A DNA stretch of 64,000 nt from Lumbricus rubellus (GCA_945859605.1 OX243827.1:186501-250500), one strand, 5' to 3'. Positions 27,555 through 41,899 are shown, counted from the first letter of the stretch. Numbers and translations are program-made. The notes: generated by a model from the sequence alone, not told the origin.

Positions 27555-29757
27555 ACGGCTAAACAGTAAGTTTACGTTGATACATTGTAAATATGCTCTC
27601 CAGAAAAATGGAAGCTGGATTGGTGTGAAAATGATTGCTTTCCTAAATGGTCGTCTTATTGGTGAAACTGATTTCTGCAAATGCTAGATTAATTGAAATA
27701 AATGGTTCCATAAATAGAAGCCCGATTAGTGGAGTTTTCGTTAAACTTTCCGATAGAAAGATTCGTGCATGAAGTTGGATTGATGAAATGTTCTTGGTGA
27801 AATAGAATTTAGATTGATGGCAGTAATTCTTACGTTACAAGAATTTCAATGGGTGAAAATGTGGCTGGATTAATGAAAGCTGGATTGAGAAGAACATAAT
27901 TAGACTGCTTAATTATTAGATCTATACAAGTTTACCAACGTAAAGTACGGCGTTCAAGACATTGGAAATAATTTTGCGACATTAACTACGGGATAAACTT
28001 TCTGTTCTCAAGGTATAAGCAAATTATCATTGAATGATTTGTATGTGGCACTCTTTGACTGGATTTGTCTCCCACCATGTCGCGGTCCCTACCTATGTTT
28101 TGTTTTTAAATTTCAAGCACAACTTATTGAATATTCTAAAAATATTTTTCGCTTGAAAAAATTTCATCAAGTAGTAGCCCTAATGTTTGCAATCAAAGAA
28201 ATTGGTATTGCAATCGGTGCTTATGGTATCCAACACGAGTACCAATGCATGTTCTGAGTAAGCTTAGGTTTATAATGCTTTTATGACCTTGTTGGTAGTT
28301 TCCAGAGGCCAAATCTTTCAATAATCTCCAAACTGAAATTTTCAGGATAGGTGTAGGAATATGAGTAGAATGAAAAAACCAAAAGTGCTAAACAATCCTT
28401 CAAGAAATCTTTCTGAAAACCAATATGGCGTCCACAATGGCTGTCATTTTCCAAGGTCATTAGTCATCACATCTAAATAACTCGAAAGAATATGAAATTT
28501 TCAATATACACATTTTTAACAATAAGCTTAATTAATATTCCATAAAATAATATGTAATTCTTTTATCCATCTCGCCTATTTCAGCTTCTAGTGCAGTATT
28601 TAGAAATTGACACGCGAGGATTTTTGAGTCACGGAGTCACACGTTTTCTAGAACTAACGCCCACAAATTGCTATTTTATACTAATCCATGGGAATATTGA
28701 TGATTATGGTTCCTTGTATTTAAACTGCCACGGACCCATGCCCTTCAAGCGATACGTGCACAATGCACATGCTTTAGATATTCCATTGTCCAATATGGAC
28801 TTTATATGCACTTAATAATGTCCAATTATTTATGTTTTTGTAATTATAAACCTTTAAAAAGTTTAAATGCACACTTAATAATAATGTTCATCTTGGCTTA
28901 ATTCCTTTATAAATCCAATCTTGTAATAAGGCGGCACTAAACTACAACCACTCATCATCATTGCTGCATCAACACTTCACCTAGGCCCTCCCTACCCCAA
29001 CCCTAACCATCCCCACCTCACTCTAACCATCCCACGCCACCCAGCGAAGGATCTTCCATTCAAAGGTAGGCTATCTATCTATTGCTTCCTCACTTTCTCC
29101 GCTTTGTACATTTTGTTCACTTATGAAACACATAATTATTTTAATGATTTAGTTTTATCGTGTAATGAATAACTTCAATAGCAAGCTATTTTTGCGAGCA
29201 ATAGGCTACATTTGATTTGAATGTATTTTGTCACAACGTGTTGTGCCACATGCTTTTACTCATGAAAAGAGAGGATAATAATTATAATGATGTAACTTCT
29301 TTGGCAAAATTTGGCCGTCATACATAAATATAAATTACTTTTGAGCCCGTGAAACTTAATTGCAAGCTCCTAGTTTTGGCCGATATGCTAGTAAAAAACC
29401 ACAGCCGTTGTTTTTTAGCCAATCCTGTCGACAGAATAGAGTAGGCCTATCAAAGATCAATTAAAATTTTGCTATGACAATGTTTGTTATTCTGTCATTT
29501 TACGCCTTATATTAACACCGTGCGCTTGCATTATTTATTTAAGCTTACCGTTCAACTTCGTCATACCTTTATTGCGGTGTAGGATCCTGTTCGCTTTCTG
29601 TCATGTTGACTTCGGGAAAAACCTCATTGATGTTTATAACTAGGCCTACATGATACACGATCGCAATAAAATTTTCATTGGCGCTCAAATTTTATGAGAT
29701 GTCGAGTTAAGCAAGAACGACGCCAACTGACCTTGCAGAAGGAATAATTGAAGGGCT
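27555..29757. other. No gene recognised
   Basis: AT-rich sequence without a convincing reading frame or known repeat. Frames such as 28030-28257 and 28591-28815 are short and lack motifs. Confidence 0.5.
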
Positions 29758-30300
29758 TGGAGCAATAACAAGGTATGTCGAAGTTCATGAATGTTGGGAA
29801 ATCGACTTCAAAGATTTACCACTTCAAACTGCTGTATCTAAGCCATTTGACGACATATCAACAAGCTGTTTTGAGCAATATGTACCTTAAAATTGCCTTT
29901 AACGAAATTTGTAAATTTTTCAATGCGAAAGATGAAATTATTATTATTATTTACACATTTTGCTTCATATCTGGTTATTGCATCGCGAACACTCAGTCAT
30001 CAGTATCATTTCTGGTGCAATAACAGGTTATGTCGACAAAGTGTTTTCTAGCAGCTGCAATACCACACAATCTGGAATAAGTGAATATACCTTGTTATTG
30101 CACCAAACTGTCTCTATTACACAGTTCGAGAATCGTGCATTAAGATGGTAAGTCATCATAACTGTAGCATTGTCGAGATATAAAATACGCAAAAGCAGTG
30201 CAATAAGAAGTTATAATGACATAACCGTAGAAATTGTACCCAATTCAAACGAAAGTGGGAGCAATAGCAGGTTATGTCAAATAACCTCATTGTTGCACCG
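29758..30300. repeat. Dispersed short repeats around GCAATAACAGGTTATG
   Basis: The string GCAATAACAAGGTATGTCG or GCAATAACAGGTTATGTCG appears at about 29763, 30016 and 30262. Inverted forms occur near 30086 and 30286. They could be the ends of small related MITEs or a decayed array. No target duplications were identified. Confidence 0.45.
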
Positions 30301-30483
30301 GCTTTTATACGAAGTTTTTAACCCTCAAATTACCAGGAAATTTTGCATCCACTGAATACCAATGGGGTCAAAATGACCCCAATGTAAACTTTCATTGCTT
30401 TGGTTTAAATTCTGTTGTTAAGAATTAGAATATTGTTTAAATTGAAAATGTACAATGTTTTCACTTGTATTATGTTTTAAATA

Positions 30484-31006
30484 AATAAATTCATGAAGGA
30501 TTGTTAGTAAAGTAACAGTCAGATTTTTGACACAATGTCAGGGTCTCGGACTAGCAACTCAATCAAATGCTCTATGTTTGAAGTCAATAAATACGTGAAG
30601 GATTGTTAGTAAAGTAACAGTCAGATTGTTGACACAATGTTAGAGTCTCGGACTAGCAACTGAAGCAAATGCTCTATGTTTGAAGTCAATAAATTCGTGA
30701 AGGATTGTTAGTAAAGTAACAGTCAGATTGCTCACACAAAGTCAGAGTCTCGGACTAGCAACTGAATCAAATGCTCTATGTTTGAAGTCAATAAATTCGT
30801 GAAGGATTGTTAGTAAAGACAGTAACAGTCAGATTGTTCACACAATGTCAGAGTCTCGGACTAGCAACTGAATCAAATGCTCTATGTTTGAAGTCAATAA
30901 ATTCGTGAAGGATTGTTAGTAAAGTAACAGTCAGATTGTTCGCACAATGTCAAAGTCTCTGACTAGCAACTGAAGCAAATGCTCTATGTTTGAGGTCAAT
31001 AAATTG
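30484..31006. repeat. Tandem repeat, 102-bp unit, about five copies
   Basis: Units begin near 30484, 30586, 30688, 30790 and 30896, with a partial sixth at 30998. Each contains AAGGATTGTTAGTAAAG, GTCTCGGACTAGCAACT and AATGCTCTATGTTTGA. Copies differ by a few substitutions, and one carries a four-base insertion. Confidence 0.93.
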
Positions 31007-31149
31007 CAAATTTTCAGAATCGTCTTCACCCGAAACACAGTGCCGAAACATGAATGAGGTCGCGTGCCGTGACGTCATAAGCGAGTCGCTTAATAATTAC
31101 ATTACGAAAGCGGTCTTTCAACATTCTTGGGCTCGATCCGCTGTCAGTA

Positions 31150-31245
31150 AGGGACGGTGTGAGGGAGGAAAGGAGCGGAGGGGGAGGGGTGGGGAGGGGC
31201 GTGGGAGGGGGTGGGGCGGGGCGGGGGCGGGGCGGGGGCGGGGAG
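31150..31245 (+). repeat. G-rich, G-quadruplex-prone block
   Basis: More than ten runs of three or more G lie within about 95 bp on the plus strand (GGGGAGGGGTGGGGAGGGG type, then GGGGCGGGG repeats), directly before the 9-bp array. Confidence 0.85.
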
Positions 31246-31905
31246 TGGAATCATCTGAATCATCTGAATCATCTGAATCATCTGAATTATCTGAATCATC
31301 CGAATCTTCTTAATCATCTGAATCATCCGAATCATCTTAGTCATCTGAATCATCCGAATCGTCTTAATCATCTGAAGCATCTGAATCATCTGAATCATCT
31401 GAATCATCCGAATCGTCTTAATCATCTGAAGCATCTGAATCATCTGAATCATCCGAATCGTCTTAATCATCTGAATCATCCGAATCGTCTTAATCATCTG
31501 AATCATCCGAATCGTCTTAATCATCTGAAGCATCTGAATCATCTGAATCATCCGAATCGTCTTAATCGTCTGAATCATCCGAATCGTTTTACTCATCTGA
31601 ATCATCCGAATCGTCTTAATCATCTGAAGCATCTGAATCGTCTGAAACATCTGAATCATCTGAATCATCTGAATCATCTGAATCATCTGAATCATCTGAA
31701 TAATCTGAATCATCTGAATCATTTGAATCACCTGAATCATCCGAATCGTCTTAATCATCTGAAGCATCTGAAGCATCTGAATCATCCGAATCATCCGAGT
31801 CGTCTTAATCATCTGAATCATCCGAATCGTCTTAATCATCTGAATCATCCGAATCGTCTTAATCATCTGAAGCATCTGAATCATCTGAATCATCTGAATG
31901 AGACT
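31246..31905. repeat. 9-bp minisatellite (ATCTGAATC) with higher-order pattern
   Basis: About 70 units of ATCTGAATC and variants (ATCCGAATC, GTCTTAATC, ATCTGAAGC) occur in recurring groups. The 250-residue open frames on both strands arise from the period being a multiple of three and are not genes. Confidence 0.93.
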
Positions 31906-32301
31906 TCTAAGATGATTGTTTAACAACATTAGTGCATTAAATCAGAACTTTAAGAATAGCTCAATAGTAGCGTTGGAGACATTATTATAAGAGAGAAAAT
32001 ACCAAGATAGTCTAGGCCTACTCGAGAAGAAGAGGACAATAAAAGCATTTATGCGATACTAATGATAGTATGCGTTATAATAAAGCGAGGTCTACAATAA
32101 TTATAAGTGTAGTAGTAGCTGTAAATCTATCTCGATCATAGATCAGCTACTCTGACGACGACGACATGAATTATTCAACTCACGCATCGACGATTCTCTT
32201 CAGAAGCACAATGACGATCATCAGATGTCATCGTTCGTTATCAGCAGAAACGATCATAATGCAGTAAACATGAGCATGTTATTATTATATTTGACAACAC
32301 T

Positions 32302-32333
<32 letters not shown>

Positions 32334-32703
32334 GTATGCATATTAAGGTAAAAAATTATAATTATAGTGAAAACCCATAATTGTTACGGTTCATCATTAG
32401 CTTGCATGTAACGGCTTTTAGAGCCGGTGCAGTATAATATAAAAAATGACCAGAGGACCAAACGAATAAACAACAAGACGCAATCAGGTATATTCAGGTT
32501 AATAATATTCAGAAGAAAGTCCGTTAAGTAAGACATATAAAATAACGGTCTACGATAGATAGACACATTAGACAATTTAGAGACAGGCCTAAACCTCATC
32601 CTAATCCTAATCCTAACCGTACGGTCTAGTGCTGACAAATAATTCATTGACAAATAATTGAGCACAATTATTGCAGAGACAACTGCTTCCTTGTAGGTTA
32701 AAA
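31906..32703. other. No gene; CA microsatellite
   Basis: A pure CA repeat lies at about 32302-32332. Otherwise this is AT-rich DNA without recognisable content. Confidence 0.6.
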
Positions 32704-32705
32704 TA

Positions 32706-34112
32706 CAGGGTGGCTCCAAAAAAAACGTACCACAGGATAAAATGCGATAACTTCTCAACCGATTGACATTTTTCTCCGAAAATTTTCCAATTTGTAGGGG
32801 AATGAATTTTCAACAATCCCTGAAAGTTTCAGTTAAAACTTTTCATGTTTGCAAAAGTTACAGCTGTTCAAACTTAAAATTTCGTTTTTTCAAATTTTCG
32901 CGGAAAATTAACGTCACTTGTAGATTTCCATGTCAAATGATATCACTTTTCACTACGACATCAGAATTTCGTTTTACACTTTATTGTAAGGTATAATGAG
33001 AGTGTTCACTCCCTGCCTTAACACAAGCTCAACTTCTTTTTGTGAAGCTCAGTATGGCCTTGTTGGTCGGGTCTTGCGGCAACTGACCCCACATTAGCAG
33101 CAAGACTTGCTTCAGCTGGCCAATGTTCTCCAACTTGGGATGAAATGTCTTGCAGCGTTCCAGAATAGTTCACCAGACGTGATAAGCAAGAGGACTAAGG
33201 TCTGGCGAGTTTGTTAGTCACCTTTGCCAATAAATTTACTGCATTTGATGGCAAAAATAAGGTAGCGTCATCATAATCAGCCTTGCCGTGCGAGCAAGCA
33301 GGCGCACCGTCCTGCTGGAAATTAAAACCAGATGTTAGAGCATGCCTGTCTTCAATGAGTCTGGGTAAGAGAGTTCAGCGATGAGTTTGACATTTAGCCT
33401 ACTGAATGGTATTAAATGCAGTCTTTTCTTGCAGCTGTAACACACGCCAGCGTAGCTGATACTGAAATCATGATGTGCTTTGCAAACGCAACCCTTTCGA
33501 ATACCAAGCGAATTTCCTGAACATGACATTTTCCCCCGTCAGACCAAATGACAACTTCCTGCCTCTCTTCCAGCATCTGACCTTCGTTACATAAACACGT
33601 TTGCAGATAGCCTTCAAAGTGCTTCAGGCTTCACTTTTCACTGGGTCTTTTGCTATGACCGCGCGATGTCCCAGTCTCTGTTCACGTAACGTCCGAGTTC
33701 CCATTTTATCCTCTGCAGAAACTTTGCCCATGACGTTCAGTAACGGATTCACAAACTGAGGCCTTAATATACAAAATATGACCATATACTAACAGCTTAC
33801 ATAATAAACAGCTTATCTACAGCTCTTAGTGAGGTTGTATGACATTGTCATCATTTTATGTGCTGCAATTTGCCAAAAAAATCGTAATGAAATCACATGT
33901 AATGGAACAAGATTCTCCGGATATTCAAAAAAACGAAATTTTAAGTTTGAACAGCTGTAACTTTTGCAAACATGAAAAGTTTCAACTGAAACTTTCAGGG
34001 ATTGTGGCAAATTCATTCCCCTGCAAATTGAAAAATTTTCGGAGAAAAAGGTCAATCGGTAGCGAAGTTATCGCATTTTTTCCGGTGGTACGTTTTTTTT
34101 TGAGCCACCCTG
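32706..34112 (-). mobile_element. Decayed Tc1/mariner-type transposon
   Basis: The terminal inverted repeats open CAGGGTGGCTC and extend with good similarity for about 200 bp at each end. TA flanks both ends (32704-32705 and 34113-34114). Minus-strand remnants of a transposase lie between: QQDGAPAC at about 33290-33318 and NSPDLSPLAYHVW at about 33172-33210, both hallmark mariner-type strings. Stops and frameshifts break the rest. Confidence 0.88.
33000..33740 (-). pseudogene. Mariner-type transposase remnant
   Basis: The catalytic-domain motifs QQDGAPAC and NSPDLSPLAYHVW are in different short frames. The C-terminal part is toward 33000. There is no continuous frame, so it is inactive. Confidence 0.75.
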
Positions 34113-34114
34113 TA

Positions 34115-34888
34115 CATAGACGGAAAGCTCTAGTAGGTAAAAAAATCTTAGAGGATAGGAACGTGGTAGAGAGGCTTGCAATATCAATTAGATTTTACTT
34201 TATACTTAGTTCATCGAAATGGAAGAGATAAGATCATGAACGTCAGCGTAAACAACAAAGTCTTCTAGTCAGAATGGTCCAAAAGGGAGGAGAGGGGGAG
34301 CGTTGAACTATGCGCTGAAAACGATGTGCGCAGCTATGCCATTAATGAGCAGTGACGTCAATCAGCCGCTGGTCCACCAAAACAAAATTATTTTGAATAC
34401 AGAACGTTGAATGATGGTAGTCTACACGACGCATTGTACGTTAAGCAATGAATCTTCGACGTTGCCATTCTATGCTACCATCATTGACAATGTCTATGCT
34501 ACCATCATTGACAATGTGTATTGCATAGGTTAATATCAAGAATGACAGCCAAACATTGCGAGGCGACATCGTGGCTCCTTGTGCTTGAAATACGTACTTG
34601 AGATGTATGAGTATTATAATTATTGTCGTCTTCACTGATGCGCAGATGATGAGGAGCAGAGCCGTGGTCAGTAGAGCGAAGAGAGCGACGACTCGATGCA
34701 CTCAAGAGGAAGGCTATGACGGGAACAGAAGCCACAAAGGAATACGCCGCACGACTCGCTCCAGCGGCGTATACCTTCGTTACAACAAGGACAGCAAGAT
34801 CAAAGCGATGATCGACCGTATAGGATCCTCTGCAGGAGGGAGAGTGAGTGGGGGTATCATCCAGCATAAGTTGCATAGCCAGAGACAA
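34115..34888. other. No gene recognised
   Basis: Short frames only. A small direct repeat (CTACCATCATTGACAATGT) lies at about 34473-34518. Confidence 0.5.
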
Positions 34889-35014
34889 TGTATGTATGTA
34901 TGTATGTATGTATGTATGTATGTATGTATGTATGTATGTATGTATGTATGTATGTATGTATGTATGTATGTATGTATGTATGTATGTATGTATGTATGTA
35001 TGTATGTATGTATG

Positions 35015-35045
<31 letters not shown>

Positions 35046-35068
35046 GTATGTATGTATGTATGTATGCA
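34889..35068. repeat. TATG microsatellite (first part)
   Basis: About 45 units of TATG. Together with 35881-36056 it is one array split by an inserted MITE. Confidence 0.95.
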
Positions 35069-35070
35069 TA

Positions 35071-35880
35071 GATTGAGTATTCGAATATTATGAATATTAA
35101 GATTTTCAAATATTCACGAATATTAACGAATATTAAAACAGCCAACTTAATATTCATAATATTCAAAAAATTATTTATTCTTGTTCTTTCAAGAAATTCT
35201 TAATTCTTAATTCTTATTTTGTTATTTATGAAAATGTTTAACTTTTACTTAATGAATTGTAAAAAATTGAGTTAGTTTACGCATAGACCTATAGCCTACC
35301 AGTAAGTGACAATAACTTTAATAGATTTTATTGTAAAAAACCTTCAAGGTCTCTGCTGAGTCTGGTCAATGTGGCCATGCGGCATTCATATCACATTCAA
35401 TACTTAATGTAAGTCACTTTGTCTGACTTCTGCCCCCGAACTGCCTCACCGATGGCAGTTGGAAAGACTAGTAGCAGCAATAGTAGGCTAAATTATAAAT
35501 AAACTTTAACTGCCTATTATGCCTATAAGCTTAATAGTAACTGTATGTTGATAAAGTAGTTTTATATCAGTGTAGCAGGATGAGTAAATATAAATGCCAA
35601 CGCAGAAAATAATAGTGCCAGATTACAAGCAAAATGTATCCTGATCTCAGCATATTAAGCGCAATGCATATTTTAATTCAACCGTGCCCTGGATGCGAGT
35701 GAATGTCATAGAGACATAAGCTTACAGAAGCTTAAACTGCTTAATACCGAATAACATTGCGGTTTCGATCGTTCACCTTAATTCGCTAACGAATATTTGC
35801 GAATATTTACGAATATTAAAAAATCTTAATATTCACGAATATTTACGAATATTAAAACCTAAAGTCACGAATATTCAATC
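35071..35880. mobile_element. MITE inserted in the TATG array
   Basis: The ends are GATTGAGTATTCG and CGAATATTCAATC, flanked by TA. Both subterminal zones are dense in AATATTCGTGAATATT-type units. The 810-bp body is non-coding. Confidence 0.75.
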
Positions 35881-35908
35881 TATGTATGTATGTATGTATG
35901 TATGTAGC

Positions 35909-35939
<31 letters not shown>

Positions 35940-36056
35940 GTATGTATGTATGTATGTATGTATGTATGTATGTATGTATGTAGCTATGTATGTATGTATG
36001 TGTGTATGTATGTAAGTATGTATGTATGCATGTATGTATGTATGTACGTATGTATG
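35881..36056. repeat. TATG microsatellite (second part)
   Basis: TATG units with scattered variants (TAGC, TAAG, TGTG, TACG), ending directly at the LTR start at 36057. Confidence 0.93.
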
Positions 36057-36666
36057 TGTAGCGGCGCTGGTTGCTTGGTATTATTCAAGTTAATCGACCA
36101 GATAGCCGGGGAACAAGAGTCCGGATTGTTTCTCATAGTTTATTCTCAGACAACAGCAGATGTATTGACAACGGTGATAACATGTCGTTAAGTTCACTAG
36201 CGATGCAACGACTAAGGCCACAACGACGATGGTGTCTCAACCAACACACGACTACCACGACCACTAAACCTGATTACTCCTTGCTGACTTCCTTCTTCTC
36301 GCTACTCTCCTTCTTCTGCTCGCCCTCGGCCATTCTGGCCTTTGGGGTCGCAGCCCCTCTATCTCTTTCGCCTACCTCTTATTTCTTCGCTGACTGAAAC
36401 CCGACTGACTCAACTCTCTCCTCCAGACCGGCTGACTCTCTAAGTTGCCTGGGCTGTGTGTCCTGCCCTCATTGGTCACTTGCTTGGCCAATCCAGCCTT
36501 CCTTCCCTCTTAGCTTCTCTTCCTTTCTCCCGCCTGTCAGTCTGTTCTCTGCCACTGTGTCTTTCTGTCTCTCTGTCTCTCTCTTTCTCGGTCTGTCAGT
36601 CTGTATGTCTGTCTTCCCCTCTCCCTATCTCTCGTCTACCTTAAGTGCTAGGCCTAAGGCACTACA
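36057..36666 (-). repeat. LTR (3' LTR in element orientation)
   Basis: This is 610 bp, TGTAG to CTACA, more than 99 percent identical by eye to 41900-42509. It is pyrimidine-rich on the plus strand near its right end. Confidence 0.88.
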
Positions 36667-37904
36667 TCTGGTCCGCCTTAATTTTTAGATTTGACCCCAA
36701 ATCTACGGAAATAATCACATAAAAATCTAACACATAAATAATTATTATAACCCACGATAATATAGTGCAGAAATATTGCGAAACGGTCGCACTGCTCGTA
36801 GTAGATAATTTCAAGAATGCGTCTTTGAAATTATTAGCCAATTCTTAATATTCCTTCTTTTAAAAAAAACAACTAATTGCTCCGGAAATGTGAACAAACA
36901 ACGATAACACAATGTCTAATAAATACGAGTCAGACAGTAAAAATCCATGGACGAAACACAAGAAACCAAAATGCAATGCTGTACTCAAGTAAGAACCCAC
37001 AATACTATACTCACTAACTAGGCTTGTTCCTCTAAGGATGTTACGTAAATGTACGTGCAATAAGGTTCATCTCATAGGGGCCTATACTCATCAACTCATG
37101 GTCCATTTGAACAGCTAGACACGAAGTCATGTTCATGGATGATTCTTTACTGTAACTACATTACCAAATGTCTTCCAGGGTCTCGCCCATCAACCAACTG
37201 TTATAACCGCATTCATTTACACTCGTGCTTGTTCTTAGGCGGAGAAAGAGCTGCATTTCAAAAGATATGGATATGGACAGCTGCGCATTAAGGATCGAAG
37301 AGGGTCCGTTAGAACTGAGATTAATTAACTAGACGCTGGCTGTTCGAGCGTATGCTTGGTGCTTGGTGCGAAACCCATTAAGACGGACTCCTATATAATC
37401 ATGGTCCATGGCATCTGCCCTGCGGAATAAATTATGTCCGGCTGTTCGCTTAGTAGACTTAAAGGAGCCTAATATATAGTGGTCAGCTGGTGTAGATGCT
37501 GAGAACTTAAAACCAATGGATGTTTTGACACGAGAATGTTTCAAACGAAATCCTCATAACACATGGACATACTTAGAAGTGGGCTGGCAACTGGTGTTGC
37601 TGCTGCTGATGCTAATGTTCGCCTGGCAGTTGGTGTGCGTTTCTCATGAAGAAGTTCAATTAGGATGCCCGATCTCTGCATGATACATAAATGAGCTATG
37701 GGATGGACAGTTGCTGTGTGGCTACTGATGTTACTGAGGTGCAGGGAGGTTTTAATTAACGGCTGTCTCTGCATGGTACCTATGATCCAAGCTGCCGCTG
37801 CTTAATTATCTAAATGACCTTCTCTAAACACATGCGCTCAAGTCTATGGATGATGATAATTCTGCTGCTGATGCTTATGATGATGGTACAACTACAATGA
37901 TAAC
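36667..37904. other. LTR element interior, no gene
   Basis: No retroviral domain was recognised. Short minus-strand frames at 37329-37544 and 37541-37774 have no motif I know. Confidence 0.5.
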
Positions 37905-37906
37905 TA

Positions 37907-38330
37907 GGGCAGTCCCAAAATCACGGTCAAAAAGTGAAAAAATCACGGCATACTTTTGCAAAAATCCAAAAATTCACGGCACCGTGATTTTGCGTGATTT
38001 TTCACATTTTCAGCACTTTTTTTTCTAAAAACACGTTAAAATATGAGTATTTAGGCCTACAAATGTGTTTTCACTTGTCAGCGACGTCATTCGATCACTC
38101 CCCAAAACAGAAATTCTTAAATTAATTTAATTGTTTCGCGCTGTTTTTGGTTGTCGGCGCCATTTTTGACGTGTTTAGCGACCATTTTTCACGTGTTTTA
38201 ACAAAAAAAGTGCTGAAAATGTGAAAAATCACGGCAAAAGGCAAAATTCACGGCAAACGGCGAAATTCACGGCAAACGGCGAAATTCACGGTTTCCGTGA
38301 TTTCCGTGATTCGTGATTTAGGGACTGCCC
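37907..38330. mobile_element. MITE with GGGCAGTCCC ends
   Basis: The inverted ends GGGCAGTCCCAAAATCACG and its complement near 38312-38330 are flanked by TA. The body has repeated CACGGCAAACGGCGAAATT units and a long subterminal inverted pair (GTGATTTTTCACATTTTCAG). Confidence 0.8.
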
Positions 38331-39366
<1,036 letters not shown>

Positions 39367-39370
39367 TTAA

Positions 39371-40738
39371 CCCTTATAGGGTCACCCGGGGGTAAAAAAA
39401 TACCCCTAGCTCGGTTTTTCAGGGAAATTTTTTCCCCCGAAAATAGTTGAAGAAATCGCTTTTGTGACTTTTCCTAAATATGTTTTATGCACAGAATGCA
39501 TCCAGTTTTATTATCTATCCATGCACCCAAATCAGCTATAAAGTACGAAAATGCCCCACTTCGTAGCTATTTTAGTCAGGAATTCATAAACATAGCATTA
39601 TGCATGCGTTACACGTGAGTGTCTTGCTGTCACAATGTCTCCTTATCAGTGTCTGAACATTATATAGTATCATTCATTCATTCATTCATTCAAGTATTTA
39701 TATAGCGCCTCTTCAAGGAAACTACTCATATGCGCTCCCGACTCCGGCACGGACAAATAGAAACGTATGTCATGATTAGTATCGTTTTATATATAGAAAT
39801 CGTTTTGGTTTCATAAAATTAGGATGAATAAATGAAATTGTCTACAGCAAATCACGTGAAGTTAACAAGTCTAGCATCAATTTAGACCATAGTTGTTTAA
39901 AAGGTTTTTTTCGTTTTTTATTCGCTCCCAAAAAACGTCTTTTTTTTCGTTTTTTATTTTTTCCATCGTTTTATTCCGTTTTTTATTTTTTATGTAATGC
40001 TATTTATTTCTTCTCTGTCTCTTATTATTTTCCTTAATTTTATTTTTCCTGATATTCCTTACGTTTTCAGCCCAATCTCAAGGTTTCAGACAACTGATGT
40101 CATTATTTAATTGTTTAACATCATCATTTAAGAGATACATGTAGAAAGTAAACAATGGTTTTTCGTCTAAAATGCAGTTTAATATGTAAAAAGTCAAATT
40201 ATTTTCCGTTTCCGTTTTTTTGTCGTTTTTTTCCGTTTTTTTTTTCGAAAAAAACCGACGTTTTTTTCCGTTTTTTTAAATTCTGTTTCCATCGTTTTTT
40301 ACATCTATGATTTAGACCCTGAGCTCATGTTTCTAATGCACATATGACTTCCCTGATAGCCATTTTAATAGTCTGGCCGCCATTTTGTCCGCCATTTTGA
40401 TTTTCGTGCAGTGCCACATATGTGAATTTGGTTCCGTTGCATTCCTTGACCTCGAAAATGTTGATTTAGACTTTGAAATCATGTTTACATTGCATACATA
40501 ACTTCACTTATAACCATTTAAGATTATGGTGGCCATTTTGTCCGCCATTTTGATTTTCCTGCAGTGCTGCATGTGTTCTTTGTTACAGTGCATTCCGCGA
40601 GCCTTCTATAAATAACTTCTTTTAGTTTTATACTTGAAAATTGGAGTTTATCATAGAAATCATGCGAATCACAGTGGGGGTATTTTTTTACCCCCAGGTG
40701 ACCAAAATCGGTTGAGAAATTTCGTGACCCTATAAGGG
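39371..40738. mobile_element. TTAA-flanked element (piggyBac-type MITE)
   Basis: TTAA at 39367-39370 and 40739-40742 flanks inverted ends CCCTTATAGGGTCACC and GGTGACC...CTATAAGGG. TTAA target duplication with CCC-starting ends is the piggyBac pattern. The body holds CGTTTTTT-rich stretches, a SINE/LINE-tail string (about 39695) and a 155-bp-period duplication (40313-40580). No transposase frame was seen. Confidence 0.82.
40313..40580. repeat. Imperfect direct duplication, period about 155 bp
   Basis: Two copies share GTCCGCCATTTTGATTTTC and flanking similarity. They lie inside the TTAA-flanked element. Confidence 0.7.
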
Positions 40739-41261
40739 TTAAGTCACTACCGTCTACTGCATCTGTTAATCATAAGTGATAAGGCTGTATCAAAGCACAA
40801 GGCATTTTTATAAAATACTGATTTTCAAAATAACACTTTAAGGTAAAGCTTGAACAGGAAGACAATCGAATAGATAAAAATAATACAATGTTAGGCGAAG
40901 AATGTCTAGAAAAAGGTTTTTCAATGAAAAGCGTAGACTATAGTAGACATTAAAATAATATGCGTAATAATACTTATATTATATAGTGATCTCTCATTCG
41001 GAGCTGTTAGTACAGTGCATAGGTATGATTGGAAATGCTCAGAATGGCTGTTGTATAGTTAAAACTACACCTGATATTATAATGCGCTAAAATCATCATC
41101 ATAAAAATAATAATTTGACCTCTTATGACAGTGCCAAAAAGTTGGACAGCACTGTCCTATGAAGACAAGCAAAAACAATTTTCAATAATTATAGACCACA
41201 AACTAAACTTCACAAAAATACTTTCATGTTTTTTGTTCTTGATCGCAGCTCCCAAGAAATT

Positions 41262-41636
41262 TCATGGAACGGTCTTCCATGAAATGAGTCCATCAGGCGG
41301 CGCCAACGGTGGTGATAGTGGTTGACGCTGTGTTGGTTGATAACAGAGTTCGTCGTTGAAGTGAAACGATGTACGTGAAACGAAGTGTGGGCTTACGTGG
41401 CTGGATTCTGTAGATTGACGTGAAAGTGATGGGTTGATCAATGACGAAGACCCATGGAAAGAAGACAACGAAAATGTTACCGATTGTGAATGCTTAGACA
41501 CAAAGTGACTGTAGGTAGTAGTCGTCCTGCGCGGTGATGCGTGGCGACGGCGTGTTGATGTGGCTCGCTGACCTGTTGACGATGAAGAATGGATGGTGTT
41601 GGTAGCCATGTTGAAATCGATCTCAGATGCGAACAA
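41262..41636 (-). CDS. Possible gag N-terminal remnant of the LTR element
   Basis: This 124-residue Ser/Thr/Arg-rich frame starts at an ATG about 260 bp inside the 5' LTR in element orientation. That is the position where gag would start. No zinc knuckle or other gag motif is present. It may be a truncated gag or a chance frame. Confidence 0.35.
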   Translation of the reverse strand: MFASEIDFNMATNTIHSSSSTGQRATSTRRRHASPRRTTTTYSHFVSKHSQSVTFSLSSFHGSSSLINPSLSRQSTESSHVSPHFVSRTSFHFNDELCYQPTQRQPLSPPLAPPDGLISWKTVP

Positions 41637-41899
41637 GGAACGACGATGGGTGGGTGGGTGGGGGACGGATGGATGGATGGATGGTACGCAGATTCGGAGG
41701 TCGAAGGTCGGAAACTGAAGCAGTCGAGATATGATGTAGTATTGTAGATGTAGACGGCTTACCGGAACTGTTGTAGCTGAACGATGTTATTGTCCTGTAG
41801 TAACCCGCTGGCTGCAGAAGTGGCTCGCATAGTTCTTTTGATGTCGGTTGTTGTTGACGAGGTACGGGTTGTTTGATCGTTTAGGTCTCTCCACCAATC

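Noticed and set aside
30484..31006. CRISPR-like array
   Set aside because: The units are 102 bp long and similar throughout, with no repeat-spacer alternation; eukaryotic context.
31144..31929. Two 250-residue frames (IQM- and NHL-repeats) on opposite strands
   Set aside because: A 9-bp repeat without stops in two frames explains them fully.
34598..35166. Reading frames of MYVCMYVC / HTYIHTYI type over the TATG arrays (also 35946-36191 and 42301-42955)
   Set aside because: They are translations of a TATG microsatellite; no other coding evidence.
36071..36397. 108-residue frame in the 36.1 kb repeat (again at 41914-42240)
   Set aside because: It lies within the LTR of the LTR element in the opposite orientation and has no domain.
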